NCBI GenBank assembly: GCA_000715605.1
Contig: KL568542.1
Span: forward strand, 24,820 to 35,781
Direction of reading: 5' to 3'
DNA: 10,962 nucleotides
Source: Streptomyces speibonae
GTDB taxonomy: Bacteria; Actinomycetota; Actinomycetes; Streptomycetales; Streptomycetaceae
Positions 1 to 5,826 of the stretch are shown one piece after another. Below the pieces are notes generated by a model, which saw only the letters and a list, made by a program, of their open reading frames with translations, made no database searches and was not told the origin of the DNA. Within the stretch, counting starts at the first letter, position 1, and every line of letters starts with the position of its first letter. The translations under genes and the position numbers were made by a program.

Positions 1-270
1 GCCCGGCCCCCCGATCTCCGACTGGATGGCGCTCGCCATGATCCCGAAGAACGGGTCGGCGATGTCGTTCACCAGGATGCCGACCAGGTCGGACGTGGCG
101 GCGGCCAGGGAGCTGGCGGGACCGTTGAGCACGTAGTCGAGTTCGTCCACGGCCTTCAGCACCCGCTCACGGGTGGACGCGGCCACCGGATAGTTCCCGT
201 TGAGCACGCGCGACACCGTCGCGGGTGAGACCTGTGCGCGCGCCGCCACGTCCGCCAGGGTCACCGTCAT
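1..270 (-). CDS. LacI-family transcriptional regulator (N-terminal part, cut at window start)
   Basis: Only the first 90 residues are in the window; the gene runs off base 1. The product starts MTVTLADVAARAQVSPATVS, the classic LacI helix-turn-helix, with the hinge helix near residues 55-65 (LNGPASSLA). The first strand of the periplasmic-binding-protein-like effector domain follows (DLVGILVNDIADPFFG, about 71-86). ATG at 270 is chosen because it opens directly on the conserved TLADVA motif and has a strong ribosome binding site, GGAGGA, at 277-282. LacI proteins bind operators as dimers and usually release DNA when a sugar binds. It is divergent from the oxidoreductase operon at 459, with LacI-type palindromes between them, so it probably represses that operon and perhaps itself. 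The inducer cannot be told because the sugar-binding residues are outside the window. Confidence 0.95.
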   Translation of the reverse strand, partial: MTVTLADVAARAQVSPATVSRVLNGNYPVAASTRERVLKAVDELDYVLNGPASSLAAATSDLVGILVNDIADPFFGIMASAIQSEIGGPG

Positions 271-333
271 GTCTCGTCCTCCGGTCGCGCGTCTCGTCGG
301 GGTTCCGAGCAGACCCTACGGCTCCGCGCCCGT

Positions 334-353
334 TTGTTCGCCCCCTCGAACAA
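334..353. promoter_or_regulatory. Inverted repeat TTGTTCG-N6-CGAACAA, possible operator
   Basis: Two perfect 7-bp arms (334-340 and 347-353) are separated by six bases in the divergent intergenic region, about 65 bp upstream of the LacI start. It could be an autoregulatory site or the site of another regulator. Its sequence differs from the AAGCGCTT-centred palindrome at 407-424. Function is inferred only from symmetry and position. Confidence 0.4.
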
Positions 354-371
354 GTCGGGTGCGCAACGGTC

Positions 372-401
372 TTGTCCGCAGCGCTGTGCGGGGGCTAGCT
401 T
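372..401 (+). promoter_or_regulatory. Predicted promoter of the oxidoreductase operon
   Basis: A -35-like TTGTCC (372-377) and a -10-like TAGCTT (396-401) are 18 bp apart. The -10 fits the TANNNT pattern common in Streptomyces housekeeping promoters. A start would fall near 408, giving a leader of about 50 nt before the GTG at 459 and placing the start under the operator at 407-424. This is a prediction from sequence only. Confidence 0.45.
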
Positions 402-406
402 CCCGT

Positions 407-424
407 GCAGAAAGCGCTTGCTGC
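407..424. promoter_or_regulatory. LacI-type operator palindrome
   Basis: GCAGAAAGCGCTTGCTGC is an 18-bp palindrome with eight of nine base pairs symmetric. Its centre is AAGCGCTT; LacI/GalR-family operators typically have a CG at the dyad centre. It lies between the divergent LacI gene and the oxidoreductase operon, over the predicted transcription start, where a bound repressor would block initiation. A weaker partial dyad centred on AGCGCT (380-385) lies about 30 bp upstream and might be a second, poorer site. Confidence 0.75.
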
Positions 425-458
425 GGCGACGCGCGGGACCGCGTACGAAGGGAACGAT

Positions 459-1610
459 GTGACACGCAAGACGGTGCGTATCGCCATGAACGGTGTGACC
501 GGACGCATGGGACACCGGCAGCACCTCGTCCGCTCCATCCTGGCCCTGCGCGAACAGGGCGGCCTCGACCTCGGCGACGGCACCGTGCTCTGGCCCGAGC
601 CGGTCCTGGTCGGCCGCCGCGAGCACGCGCTGCGGGCGCTCGCCGAACGGCACGGCATCGCGGACGTCTCCACCGACCTGGACGCGGTCCTCGCCGACGA
701 CACCATCGACATCTACTTCGACGCCCAGGTCACCTCGGCCCGTGAGGACGCCCTGAAGAAGGCGATCGCCGCCGGCAAGCACATCTACACCGAGAAGCCC
801 ACCGCCACCGGCCTCGACGGCGCCCTGGAACTCGCCCGCCGGGCCGACGCGGCCGGCATCCGGCACGGCGTCGTGCAGGACAAGCTCTTCCTCCCCGGCC
901 TGCTGAAGCTGAAGCGCCTCGTCGACGGCGGCTTCTTCGGCCGGATCCTGTCCGTGCGCGGCGAGTTCGGCTACTGGGTCTTCGAGGGCGACTGGCAGGA
1001 GGCGCAGCGCCCCTCCTGGAACTACCGCGCCGAGGACGGCGGCGGCATCGTCGTCGACATGTTCCCGCACTGGGAGTACGTGCTGCACGAGCTGTTCGGC
1101 CGTGTGACGTCCGTCCAGGCCCTCACCGCCACCCACATCCCGCGGCGCCGGGACGAGAGCGGCAAGCCCTACGACGCCACCGCCGACGACGCCGCCTACG
1201 GCATCTTCGAACTCGACGGCGGCGTCATCGCCCAGATCAACTCCTCCTGGGCCGTGCGCGTCCACCGCGACGAACTCGTCGAGTTCCAGGTCGACGGCAC
1301 CGAGGGCTCCGCCGTCGCCGGCCTGCGCACCTGCCGCGTCCAGCACCGCTCCGTCACCCCCAAGCCGGTCTGGAACCCGGACGTCCCCGCCCCCGAGGTC
1401 TTCCGCGACCAGTGGCAGGAGGTCCCCGACAACCGGGAGTTCGACAACGGCTTCAAGGCCCAGTGGGAGCTGTTCCTCCGCCACGTCCACGCCGGCGCCC
1501 CCTACCGCTGGGACCTCCTGGCCGGCGCCCGCGGCGTCCAACTCGCCGAACTGGGCCTGAGGTCCTCGGCCGAGGGCCGCCGCCTCGACGTGCCGGAGAT
1601 CGCGCTGTGA
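459..1610 (+). CDS. Gfo/Idh/MocA-family NAD(P)-dependent oxidoreductase
   Basis: The 383-residue product is of usual family length. It begins with a Rossmann nucleotide-binding segment (VRIAMNGVTGRMGHR, 6-20). EKP follows at 112-114, where the lysine is the conserved family residue near the nicotinamide and substrate. The C-terminal beta-sheet substrate domain contains D200 and H204 (VVDMFPHWEYV), in the region that normally supplies catalytic residues. These enzymes oxidise or reduce a hydroxyl or keto group on sugars, inositols or derivatives; the substrate here is unknown. GTG at 459 is chosen because AAGGGA lies 5-6 bases upstream. The open frame extends to 405, but that extension overlaps the operator. 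The stop overlaps the next start by 4 bp (GTGA), indicating translational coupling in a three-gene operon under the LacI regulator. Confidence 0.9.
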   Translation: MTRKTVRIAMNGVTGRMGHRQHLVRSILALREQGGLDLGDGTVLWPEPVLVGRREHALRALAERHGIADVSTDLDAVLADDTIDIYFDAQVTSAREDALKKAIAAGKHIYTEKPTATGLDGALELARRADAAGIRHGVVQDKLFLPGLLKLKRLVDGGFFGRILSVRGEFGYWVFEGDWQEAQRPSWNYRAEDGGGIVVDMFPHWEYVLHELFGRVTSVQALTATHIPRRRDESGKPYDATADDAAYGIFELDGGVIAQINSSWAVRVHRDELVEFQVDGTEGSAVAGLRTCRVQHRSVTPKPVWNPDVPAPEVFRDQWQEVPDNREFDNGFKAQWELFLRHVHAGAPYRWDLLAGARGVQLAELGLRSSAEGRRLDVPEIAL

Positions 1611-2760
1611 CCCTCCACCTGCCCGGCGCGGGCGGCACCCTGCGCCCCTACGAGCCCCGCACCGACCCCCGGGCCACCACCCCCGGTGCCCCCTTCACCT
1701 CCCGTACGGTCTTTTCCGCCGCACACGTCGTCGCCGACCCGTACGCCGACGCGGGCCCCGGCTCCCCGGCGGCCGTCGACTGGGACGCCACCCTCGCCTT
1801 CCGCCGCCACCTGTGGTCCCACGGGCTCGGCGTCGCCGAGGCCATGGACACCGCCCAGCGCGGCATGGGCCTGGACTGGGCCGGCGCCGCCGAGCTGATC
1901 CGCCGGTCCGCCGCCGAGGCGAAGGCCGTCGGCGGCCGCATCGCCTGCGGCGTCGGCACCGACCAGCTCACCGGCCCGGCGACCCTCGACGAGGTCCGCG
2001 ATGCCTACGAGGAACAGCTCGCGGTCGTCGAGGAGTCCGGGGCACAGGCCGTCGTGATGGCCTCCCGCGCCCTCGCCGCCACGGCCCGCGGCCCCGAGGA
2101 CTACCTGGAGATCTACGGCCGTCTGCTGCGCCAGGCCGCCGAGCCGGTGATCCTGCACTGGCTCGGCCCCATGTTCGACCCCGCGCTGGAGGGCTACTGG
2201 GGTTCGTCCGACCTCGACGCGGCCACCGGGACCTTCCTGGAGGTCATCGCCGCCCACCCCGACAAGGTCGACGGCATCAAGGTCTCCCTCCTGGACGCCG
2301 GGCGCGAGATCGGCCTGCGCCGCCGCCTCCCGCGGGGCGTGCGCTGCTACACCGGCGACGACTTCCACTACCCGGAGCTGATCGCGGGCGACGGCCAGGG
2401 CTTCAGCCACGCCCTGCTCGGCATCTTCGACCCGCTCGGCCCGCTCGCGGCCGAGGCGGTCCGCGTCCTGGACACCGGCGACACGGAGGGCTTCCGCGCC
2501 CTCCTGGACCCCCCGTCCCCCTCTCCCGCCACCTCTTCCGGGCACCCACCCGCTACTACAAGACCGGTGTGGTGTTCCTCGCCTGGCTGGCCGGCCACCA
2601 GAGCCACTTCGCCATGGTCGGCGGCCTGCAGTCGGCGCGCTCCCTGCCGCACCTCGCCCGCGCCTACGAACTCGCCGACGGCCTCGGCCTGTTCCCCGAC
2701 CCGAAGCTCGCCGAGGAACGGATGAGGACCCTGCTGCACCTGTACGGAGTGACCCCATGA
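1607..2760 (+). pseudogene. DUF993 / dihydrodipicolinate synthase-family protein, frameshifted
   Basis: Two frames together encode a 384-residue DUF993-type protein, an aldolase-like TIM-barrel family. The GTG start overlaps the upstream stop by 4 bp. The first frame covers residues 1-301 and includes VDGIKVSLLD (222-230), whose K225 sits where dihydrodipicolinate-synthase enzymes carry the Schiff-base lysine, then CYTGDDFHYPEL (247-258). Near 2509-2515, a run of six C, homology moves to the -1 frame, which continues VPLSRHLFRAPTRYYKTGVV to the stop at 2758-2760. Without a shift, translation would end at 2725 with about 70 unrelated residues. The spot fits loss of one base: GACCCCACCGTC would restore the frame. 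Sequencing error, a real mutation, or programmed slippage on C CCC CCG are all possible. If functional, it would probably cleave or condense a keto-sugar intermediate from the neighbouring enzymes; that is inference. Confidence 0.85.
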
Positions 2761-3590
2761 CCGCCGGCCTCGCCCGCTTCAGCATCAACCAGATGACGGT
2801 CCGGCAGCTGTCCCTGCCGGACCTCGTCGACGCCTGCCGGGACCTGGGCGTCCCGGGCGTGGGCCTGTGGCGGGAGCCCGTGCAGGAGTACGGCGTCCAG
2901 GCGGCCGCGCGCCTCGTCCGCGACGCGGGCCTGGCGGTGACGACCCTGTGCCGGGGCGGCTTCCTCACCGCGAGCGACCCCGCCGAACGGAGCGCCGCCC
3001 TCGCCGACAACCGCCGTGCCGTCGACGAGGCGGCCACCCTCGGCACCGACACCCTGGTCCTGGTCTCCGGCGGACTCCCGCCCGGCTCCCGTGACCTGCG
3101 CGGCGCCCGGGAACGGATCGCGGACGCGCTCGCCGAACTCGCCCCCTACGCCGAGGAACACGGAGTGAGGCTGGCCATCGAGCCGCTCCACCCCATGTTC
3201 GCCTCCGACCGCTGCGTGGTCTCCACCCTCGCCCAGGCCCTCGACCTCGCCGAACGCTTCCCCGCCCACCAGGTCGGCGTCACCGTCGACACGTACCACA
3301 TCTGGTGGGACGACACCGCGCCCGCGCACATCGCCCGCGCCGGCGCCCAGGGCCGTATCCACACCTTCCAGCTCGCCGACTGGACCACCCCGCTGCCCGA
3401 GGGCGTCCTCAACGGCCGCGGTCAGATCGGCGACGGCGCGGTCGACATGCGGGAGTGGAAGGGATACGTGGAGGCGGCCGGGTACACCGGCGCGATCGAG
3501 GTCGAACTCTTCAACGAGGCCCTGTGGGCGCGGGACGGCCGCGAGGTCCTCGCCGAGACCGCGGCCCGCTTCGTGGAGCACGCGGGGTAG
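2757..3590 (+). CDS. Sugar phosphate isomerase/epimerase (xylose isomerase-like TIM barrel)
   Basis: This 277-residue protein fits the AP-endonuclease-2 / xylose-isomerase-like TIM-barrel family. Probable metal ligands and catalytic residues are E142 in AIEPLHP, D178 in VTVDTYHIW with H181 close by, H202 in IHTFQLAD, and E248 or E250 in IEVELFNE, in the order usual for the family. The family isomerises or epimerises sugars and keto-sugars, often with a divalent metal, in the cytoplasm. The ATG overlaps the preceding stop (ATGA), and GGAG lies about seven bases upstream, so it is translationally coupled as the last gene of the LacI-controlled operon. The exact substrate cannot be read from sequence. 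A general xylose isomerase-like hydrolase or dehydratase role is the alternative. Confidence 0.88.
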   Translation: MTAGLARFSINQMTVRQLSLPDLVDACRDLGVPGVGLWREPVQEYGVQAAARLVRDAGLAVTTLCRGGFLTASDPAERSAALADNRRAVDEAATLGTDTLVLVSGGLPPGSRDLRGARERIADALAELAPYAEEHGVRLAIEPLHPMFASDRCVVSTLAQALDLAERFPAHQVGVTVDTYHIWWDDTAPAHIARAGAQGRIHTFQLADWTTPLPEGVLNGRGQIGDGAVDMREWKGYVEAAGYTGAIEVELFNEALWARDGREVLAETAARFVEHAG

Positions 3591-3690
3591 CGGGCGGGGA
3601 GCGGGCGGACGGTCAGAAGCGGCCCTCGATCGTCGCGACCGCGCGCTCCCCGCCGCCTACGCGTCGCGCAGGAGAAAACGTCCCGTCCGT

Positions 3691-3720
3691 ACAACCCTCC
3701 CGGGCGCCGGCGGGTCGTAT
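3691..3720 (+). promoter_or_regulatory. Possible ECF-sigma-type promoter element
   Basis: ACAACC (3691-3696) and GTCGTAT (3714-3720) are 17 bp apart. An AAC-containing -35 and a GTC-containing -10 at this spacing resemble promoters read by extracytoplasmic-function sigma factors. No gene follows on the plus strand before the terminator at 3791-3822, so it could drive a short noncoding transcript or be left from a lost gene. Assignment is tentative. Confidence 0.3.
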
Positions 3721-3738
3721 GAGATGTCAGGACGTCCA

Positions 3739-3787
3739 GGGGAGGGACCCGGGGGGGGACTGCGGGGGTTCTGACAGGGGGGAGGGG
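3739..3787 (+). other. G-quadruplex-forming motif
   Basis: Runs of G at 3739-3742, 3744-3746, 3751-3758 and 3764-3768 are separated by loops of 1, 4 and 5 bases, meeting the usual four-run, short-loop definition. Two further runs follow at 3777-3782 and 3784-3787. The G strand is the plus strand, downstream of the isomerase gene and just before the terminator hairpin. Confidence 0.6.
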
Positions 3788-3790
3788 ACC

Positions 3791-3822
3791 GAGGGGGCCC
3801 GGTCGACGGACCGGGCCCCCTC
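3791..3822. terminator. Strong hairpin terminator between convergent genes
   Basis: Perfect 14-bp arms GAGGGGGCCCGGTC and GACCGGGCCCCCTC flank a 4-base loop (GACG). The plus-strand operon and the minus-strand ribokinase converge here, so it probably stops transcription from both sides. It has no long T tract, as is usual for Streptomyces terminators. Confidence 0.9.
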
Positions 3823-3861
3823 GATGCCGTTCCCGCCGCGCGCCGGTGACGCGGCGCCGGC

Positions 3862-4785
3862 TCAGCCTTCCGTGCCGCTGCCCGGCGCGGCCACCTCCGC
3901 CGCCGTCGGGAAGGACGCCTGCGCCCCTTCCTTCGTCACCGTCGTCGCCCCGACCCGGGCCGCGTACGCCGCCGCCTCGGCGAGGGACTCGCCCCGGCCC
4001 AGCCGCCAGGCCAGCGCGGCCGTGAACGCGTCACCCGCACCGGTGGTGTCCACGGCGTCCACCTTCACGGACGGAATCCGGGTGACCCCGTTCCCGGAGG
4101 ACACCAGCGCGCCCCCGGCGCCCAGCGTCACCACCACCGAACGCGGGCCCTTCGCCAGCAGCAGCTGCGCCCAGTCCTCCGGGTCGTCGCTCACCCCGGC
4201 GGCGTCCCCCAGGACGACCTTCGCCTCGTGCTCGTTGACGATCAGCGGATCGCAGGCCGCGAGCACCTCCGCCGGGAGCGGGCGCGGCGGGGACGGGTTC
4301 AGGACGAACCGGCTGCCCGGCACCAGGTTGCGCACGGTCTCCACCACCGTCTCCAGCGGGATCTCCAACTGCGTGGACACCACCCGGGAGGCGTGGAAGA
4401 GGCTCGTGGCCGCCCGCACGTCCTGCGGGGTGAGCCGGCCGTTGGCGCCGGGGGAGACGACGATGCTGTTGTCCCCCGACGGGTCCACGGTGATCAGCGC
4501 GACCCCGGTGGGCGCGCCGCCCACCAGCACCCCGACGGTGTCCACCCCGGCCGCCCGCTGCGAGTCCAGCAGCAGCCGCCCGTGCCCGTCGTCGCCGACC
4601 CGCGCCAGCAGCACCGTACGGGCACCGAGCCGGGCGGCAGCGACCGCCTGGTTCGCGCCCTTGCCGCCCGGGTGCACGGCCAGGTCGGAGCCGAGCACCG
4701 TCTCGCCGGCACCCGGCCGGCGCTCGACGCCGATCACCAGATCGGCGTTGGCGGATCCGACGACCAGGAGGTCGTAGTCGTACAT
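3862..4785 (-). CDS. rbsK: Ribokinase (PfkB-family carbohydrate kinase)
   Basis: The 307-residue product has the normal ribokinase length and order of motifs. GSANADLV (10-17) and GGKGANQ (40-46) form the sugar-binding N-terminal signature, NEHE lies at 184-187, and the C-terminal PfkB signature DTTGAGDAF (246-254) includes catalytic base D252. Ribokinase phosphorylates D-ribose to ribose 5-phosphate with ATP in the cytoplasm; related kinases accept deoxyribose or nucleosides. ATG at 4785 has GGGGAG seven bases upstream. No ribose transporter or RbsD is next to it, so it may be a stand-alone salvage kinase. It ends at the convergent terminator 3791-3822. Ribokinase is the best call because of the close GGKGANQ and DTTGAGDAF matches, but the sugar is not proven. 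Confidence 0.9.
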   Translation of the reverse strand: MYDYDLLVVGSANADLVIGVERRPGAGETVLGSDLAVHPGGKGANQAVAAARLGARTVLLARVGDDGHGRLLLDSQRAAGVDTVGVLVGGAPTGVALITVDPSGDNSIVVSPGANGRLTPQDVRAATSLFHASRVVSTQLEIPLETVVETVRNLVPGSRFVLNPSPPRPLPAEVLAACDPLIVNEHEAKVVLGDAAGVSDDPEDWAQLLLAKGPRSVVVTLGAGGALVSSGNGVTRIPSVKVDAVDTTGAGDAFTAALAWRLGRGESLAEAAAYAARVGATTVTKEGAQASFPTAAEVAAPGSGTEG

Positions 4786-4802
4786 GAATGCGCTCCCCGC
4801 TC

Positions 4803-4835
4803 TCGGCGCCGGCGACGGCCTCGGCGCCGGCGACG
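4803..4835. repeat. Tandem 18-bp-period repeat upstream of ribokinase
   Basis: TCGGCGCCGGCGACG occurs at 4803-4817 and 4821-4835, a period of 18 bp, between the dehydrogenase stop and the ribokinase start. Read on the minus strand in one frame it gives a repeated VAGAEA, so it could be a remnant of coding sequence. It could instead be a leader element of the ribokinase transcript. Confidence 0.5.
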
Positions 4836-4841
4836 TTCTCT

Positions 4842-4861
4842 CCGGTGACCACCTTCACCGG
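4842..4861. other. Short inverted repeat upstream of ribokinase
   Basis: CCGGTGA and TCACCGG (4842-4848 and 4855-4861) are perfect 7-bp arms around a 6-base loop, about 60-75 bp upstream of the ribokinase start on the minus strand. It could be an operator or a leader hairpin; position is the only support. Confidence 0.4.
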
Positions 4862-4917
4862 AACGCCACCATCTTCGCCGCCTTTTCGCCCGGGGCGGAG
4901 CAGAACGCGCTTACACC

Positions 4918-4936
4918 CAGGGCGCACCCGGCCCTG
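4918..4936 (-). terminator. Possible terminator after the dehydrogenase gene
   Basis: CAGGGC (4918-4923) and GCCCTG (4931-4936) can form a 6-bp GC-rich hairpin with a 7-base loop. It begins 7 bp beyond the stop codon of the short-chain dehydrogenase on the minus strand. The stem is short and no T tract follows, so termination may be partial and some transcripts may read into ribokinase. Confidence 0.35.
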
Positions 4937-4943
4937 TGGCCCG

Positions 4944-5762
4944 CTACTTCCGGTCGAGGCCGAGCAGCGCCGTGGTGGCCTCCCACAGCTGCGGTCCGAC
5001 GGGAGGCGCCTTGACCGTGCGCGCGGTGCCGTTCTCGTAGTACGCGCCGGACTCGAAGCCGTCCCCGGACGCGGGGGTGACGAACCGCAGCAACTGCCGT
5101 GCCGCCTTGTCCGGGGACTGGAAGAACAGGCGGGGCACGGGTGTCCGGAACAGTGAGCCCACCGGGCTCCGGCTGGTCCTGGCGAAGTTCGACGCGACAC
5201 CGCCGGGATGGAAGGCCACCGCGGACAGGCCCTGCCCGTGGTACCGGTCGTGCAGTTGCCGGGTGAAGAGCACGAGTTGCAGCTTGGCGTTGCCGTAGGC
5301 GCGTACGGGGGAGTAGTTCCGCGCGTTGTCGAGGTCGTCGAGGTCGAGGCGAGCCGACAGCCGCGCGGCGTTGCTCGACGTCTGCACGACGAGGGCCCGG
5401 GAGGCCAGCAGGGTGTCCAGCAGCAGGTTGGTCAGCAGGAACGGAGCGAGATAGTTGACCTGGAACGTCTCCTCGAAACCGTCCGCCGTGACACGGCGTT
5501 CCCCGAGGATCGCACCGGCGTTGTTGACCAGGACGTCGATGTGCGGGAAGTGCTCGGCGAGCTGTGCCGCCAGGGTGCGGACCTGGTGCAGGTCGGCGAA
5601 GTCGGCGACGAAGCAGCGCACGCCGAGCTCGTCCGCGACGGCCTTGGTCTTGGCCTCGGACCTGCCCACGACGACCACACGGTGTCCGTCCGCCACCAGT
5701 TGGCGTGCCGCGGCGGCGCCGAGTCCGTCGCTCGCACCCGTGATGACAATGGTCTTCGGCAC
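4944..5762 (-). CDS. Short-chain dehydrogenase/reductase (SDR) family oxidoreductase
   Basis: The 272-residue product has the SDR hallmarks. TGASDGLG (8-15) is the cofactor-binding glycine motif, NNAG lies at 80-83, the catalytic serine is in VQTSSNAA (S129 or S130), the YxxxK pair is Y156 and K160 (AYGNAK), and HPGG follows at 185-188. The shape resembles the retinol-dehydrogenase-like group often used for NADP-dependent reduction of carbonyls, but the substrate is unknown. GTG at 5762 is chosen because AAAGGGAG lies six bases upstream and the protein opens directly on the first beta strand (MPKTIVITGA). A TTG at 5792 would add ten residues but include this binding site. The gene lies 64 bp after the peptidase-like lipoprotein gene, with no terminator between, so the two are probably cotranscribed. 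Confidence 0.9.
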   Translation of the reverse strand: MPKTIVITGASDGLGAAAARQLVADGHRVVVVGRSEAKTKAVADELGVRCFVADFADLHQVRTLAAQLAEHFPHIDVLVNNAGAILGERRVTADGFEETFQVNYLAPFLLTNLLLDTLLASRALVVQTSSNAARLSARLDLDDLDNARNYSPVRAYGNAKLQLVLFTRQLHDRYHGQGLSAVAFHPGGVASNFARTSRSPVGSLFRTPVPRLFFQSPDKAARQLLRFVTPASGDGFESGAYYENGTARTVKAPPVGPQLWEATTALLGLDRK

Positions 5763-5790
5763 ACCAGGCTCCCTTTGCGACTCCGCGCAC

Positions 5791-5800
5791 AACCGCGGTT
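5791..5800. promoter_or_regulatory. Perfect 10-bp palindrome upstream of the dehydrogenase
   Basis: AACCGCGGTT is self-complementary and lies about 30 bp upstream of the preferred dehydrogenase start. It could be a small operator or chance; no promoter is clear beside it. Confidence 0.25.
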
Positions 5801-5826
5801 CCGCACAGCATAGTTGGTGGTCTGAA

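Larger units (their letters stand above)
3591..3861. other. Noncoding stretch between convergent genes
   Basis: No convincing gene is seen between the isomerase stop and the ribokinase stop. It holds a promoter-like element (3691-3720), a G-rich quadruplex motif (3739-3787) and a strong hairpin terminator (3791-3822). On the minus strand, bases running down to a TGA at 3613-3615 read like a protein tail (...GERAVATIEGRF), but there is no start or recognised domain upstream. It may be chance in high-GC DNA or a gene remnant. Confidence 0.6.

Noticed and set aside
405..458. Upstream extension of the oxidoreductase start
   Set aside because: It overlaps the LacI operator and predicted transcript start, has no conserved residues, and the GTG at 459 has a good ribosome binding site.
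267..1541. Antisense open frame of 424 codons opposite the oxidoreductase
   Set aside because: Shadow of the Gfo/Idh/MocA gene; the composition is biased and no motif is recognised.
1502..3052. Long antisense open frame (516 codons) opposite the operon
   Set aside because: It lies opposite strongly recognised genes, its translation is low-complexity (G, R, A, V rich) with no domain, and such frames are expected in high-GC codon-biased DNA.
3422..3694. Small antisense frame across the isomerase end
   Set aside because: Mostly opposite conserved isomerase codons, arginine-rich, with no domain or binding site.
4878..4898. CCGCC...GGCGG as a terminator of the dehydrogenase
   Set aside because: Only 5-bp arms with an 11-base loop; the hairpin at 4918-4936 is better placed and stronger.
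5763..5792. TTG start adding ten residues to the short-chain dehydrogenase
   Set aside because: The extension contains the AAAGGGAG binding site of the GTG at 5762, which starts directly at the first beta strand.
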